Position numbers and translations under genes: made by a program. A stretch of 21,923 nucleotides of DNA, from positions 1-21,923 of the forward strand of contig NBIV01000808.1 of the NCBI GenBank assembly GCA_003194525.1, in the 5' to 3' direction. This document shows positions 19,671 to 21,923 of the stretch, piece by piece. Position 1 is the first letter of the stretch. Each line of letters starts with the position of its first letter. The stretch comes from Gracilariopsis chorda. Its lineage: Eukaryota > Rhodophyta > Florideophyceae > Gracilariales > Gracilariaceae. The notes beneath the pieces were generated by a model. That model was not told where the DNA came from. It worked only from the letters and a program-made list of their open reading frames with translations, and ran no database searches.

Positions 19671-21739
19671 TCAACATTCTCGTAATATCTCTGGAAGATG
19701 AAGAATGGAATGTTTAGTTGGTGATAAGCAGTAAGAGTGAGTACCGTCTTTGTTAAACAGATCTATGAATCTTGCATAAGCGTCTTTTACAGTAACTTCC
19801 AGCTCGTGCAAACGATGCAAGTCACATCTGTATGCAAAACACATGCAGATCATGTCCAATGTCGTCCGCCAAAGGTGAATAGTTTTGGTGCTCACGCCTA
19901 TGTTGTGAAGAAATAGAAGCAGGTACAACTCAGCATGCCTTTTCAGGGCTTTAAGCTTAGAAAGATGGTCAAGCGATAAAGGAGAACGATCCAATGAAGA
20001 CGGAATTCCTTCATGTGATTTCTCAATGGCTTTGTTAATACTTCGGAGAGCTTCTCGAGGTATGCAGTACTCTGGACGTGCGTGATGTTTGTCATGTTGT
20101 GGCCGAACCGGTCAGAAGATGCAAAATTTGTTTCACCCTTCCCATCAGGAGCATGTACATTACATCATATGGGAAAGCGGATATATGTAGTCCAGGCGAA
20201 GTGCTTTCATGCATGATGCTCTTTTAATTTTTGTTGACTGCACTACGTGGCGCTTGATCTTCCCCCCCGTTTTTGAAGATCCCATTGCTTTCCAGGTTGA
20301 CTCAACATCTAGCGCCAATCTCTTAATACCACATTCTGCATTAATAATGTCACCGGGTTTGTAGTATTGGTTACGTGCAACAGCACCCTTCATCACATCT
20401 CGATGAGCATTTGGAATGGCACATAAGCTTTTAAATTTCTTGACAAACTCCAGTTGCGTCAAATAAACCCGAAGATATGGCCAGTGTGTCCCACATATCC
20501 TAGGACCTTGAAGCGGCCGGCCAGTCAGCAGTGAAGAACAACATGTATGCTATAAGCCTTCTCACTTTTCCATCGTAGCATGAGACAGTGATCCCCTTTT
20601 GTAAGCTTTTCAAATCGATCATGATTTCGCTCATGAAAGTGTCGAAGTAGTCCGCATGATAGGAATCTGGAACTACCGCTAGAATGATTGAACTGGATGC
20701 TTGGCTTCGCTTCGCAGGTGGAAGGTTTAAAACGGTGCAGACAATTTGCTACGATGACACAACCTCTCCTTTTTGATTTCTTGTGCATTCAAAGCCGTCT
20801 GTGGAGAGCTTTAAGAACACTGTGATCTCTTTCTCGTCATTGATCCTGTTTGAAAGCATCTTCCCCTGGTTTCTTACAAACATGTTTCCATGGTAGTAGT
20901 CATGGATGGGAACTTGTGATATATCTTCGGATAGTGAATTTTTTGCTCTTGAGCAACCTTCAAGGGGAGCATTCATTGACGTAGGCGAACTGCAAAGATC
21001 TTTTAATGCCGAATATGGTTTCAATACCCAGAAATTTTCGCTACTTGCTGAATTCTCAGATTTACAGATGGGACATTTGGGAGCCGAACAAACCTTTTTT
21101 GACTGTACTACGTGACCATTACGGCACATTCCCACGTAGTATGTGGTCAAGCAAGAATGACGAACGGCATCGCCGATCAATGTCCTATACGACAAGCGAG
21201 ATTTTATCGTTGGCAGCATGATGAGAACCTCCATTGTGCGCTGGGAAATGTTGGAGTGCTCTGCCGTGTAAATCAAAGCAGCCAGCCGTTCATACTTCAC
21301 TTGTATGCCACTCTTTTCATCATTCCCGAGGTATACGCAAGAGATGCTGGGTGACGCCGAGGAATTTCTTGAAGTGCTTTAGACACCATTCTCGCCAACG
21401 GCAGATCCGATTCATCGTCTGTAATGAAGCCAGAACTGCCATCAGGTTGAACAGGATCATTTCTATATGGCTGTTGGAGTCTCGTTGGATACCTGCCGCA
21501 TCTCTATTCTTCTGGTCAGGATCGAACTTTGGATACAGAGGGTTCACCGTTGATTCTGATTGTCCTGTGTTTCCGTTCGGGTCTTTCCCTGATGAACCCA
21601 TTGTCTTCAATTGAAGCACCGGGGTAGGTAGGTCTCTAAACTCCCACCTGTAACGTCTATTGGCTTCGATTATTCCTGCGTCACACTCAACTTCGTACTC
21701 TTTTTCTACTTCATCTGAGAGGTTCGACTTGCGATTGCC
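19671..21739 (-). pseudogene. Tnp2-like (CACTA/EnSpm) transposase, frame-broken
   Basis: Reading 5'-3' on the - strand: an N-terminal open piece 21739-21320 (no ATG needed; open to a TAA just upstream), then about 21350-20752 with a Cys-rich CRNGHVVQ...CSAPKCPIC zinc motif and LKLSTDGFE (the DG of the catalytic core). After a stop come VLNLPPAKR, DTFMSEIMIDLKSLQKG, then in another frame FFTADWPAASR and VLGYVGHTGHIFG, matching the ADxPA and GF/Y-GH-x pattern of Tnp2. A piece 20462-20160 contains LDYIYPLSHMM, like the iDxMH motif. Finally YCIPREALRSINKAIEKSH and LKALKRHAELYLLLFLHN ... KHSILHLPEILREC (19994-19671) match the DUF4218-like tail. At least three frame changes and several stops make it non-functional unless some are introns. 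I found no CACTA terminal inverted repeats. Confidence 0.6.
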
Positions 21740-21923
21740 TTAGGATGATATCTCCCACCGAAACCTCTTTCGCCCTCTTATACTTATCATTTATTGAACA
21801 AGTTTTGAGAAAAATCTGGGAAAAGAGAAGGCTGCGATTGTATCACGGCACTGAATTCCAATTCCGCCGACTTGGAATCCATCGCCTATATATGCCTTCA
21901 CCCTCGGATCTAATTGGCTATCT
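21740..21923. other. Window end, no feature recognised
   Basis: On the - strand this lies upstream of the transposase remnant and could hold its first exon or 5' flank. A short open stretch (SINDKYKRAKEVSVGDIIL) is visible but has no known motif. Confidence 0.25.

Overview
The window is eukaryotic repeat-rich DNA. It holds LTR retrotransposons, a broken copy of NOT1 (the CCR4-NOT scaffold, found only in eukaryotes) and a broken CACTA-type transposase. I see no bacterial operons. The sequence alone does not fix the host group. Long Ty3/gypsy LTRs with a TATA box, intron-poor genes and Tnp2-type transposons would fit a red alga, an oomycete or a similar protist, but that is inference.

Layout: 1-12361 is a head-to-tail pair of Ty3/gypsy elements sharing the middle LTR, in the order LTR1 (cut by the left window edge) - internal 1 - LTR2 - internal 2 - LTR3, all on the + strand. 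Internal 2 is essentially intact. A long gag-protease-RT frame opens at an ATG inside the LTR and runs to 9311. RT thumb, RNase H and integrase follow in the -1 frame. The two frames meet at a T_TTT_TTG heptamer (9281-9287) inside RT. Internal 1 is the same element with 18 single-base indels.

The base after LTR3 (12362) is already inside NOT1-like coding sequence. A decayed NOT1 fragment runs to about 16160, in several frames with in-frame stops, so the array sits in a NOT1 copy whose 5' part should lie left of the window. A degenerate ~160 bp repeat follows. From about 16321 to 18850 I recognise no gene. From about 21739 down to 18850, on the - strand, lies a frame-broken Tnp2-like (CACTA/EnSpm) transposase.

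How they relate: this is a transposon nest in a dead gene, not a pathway. I found no convincing new multi-gene system. The points most worth checking are the shared slippery site inside RT, gag starting in the LTR with a coding primer-binding site, the insertion in NOT1, and the indel-only divergence of part of copy 1.
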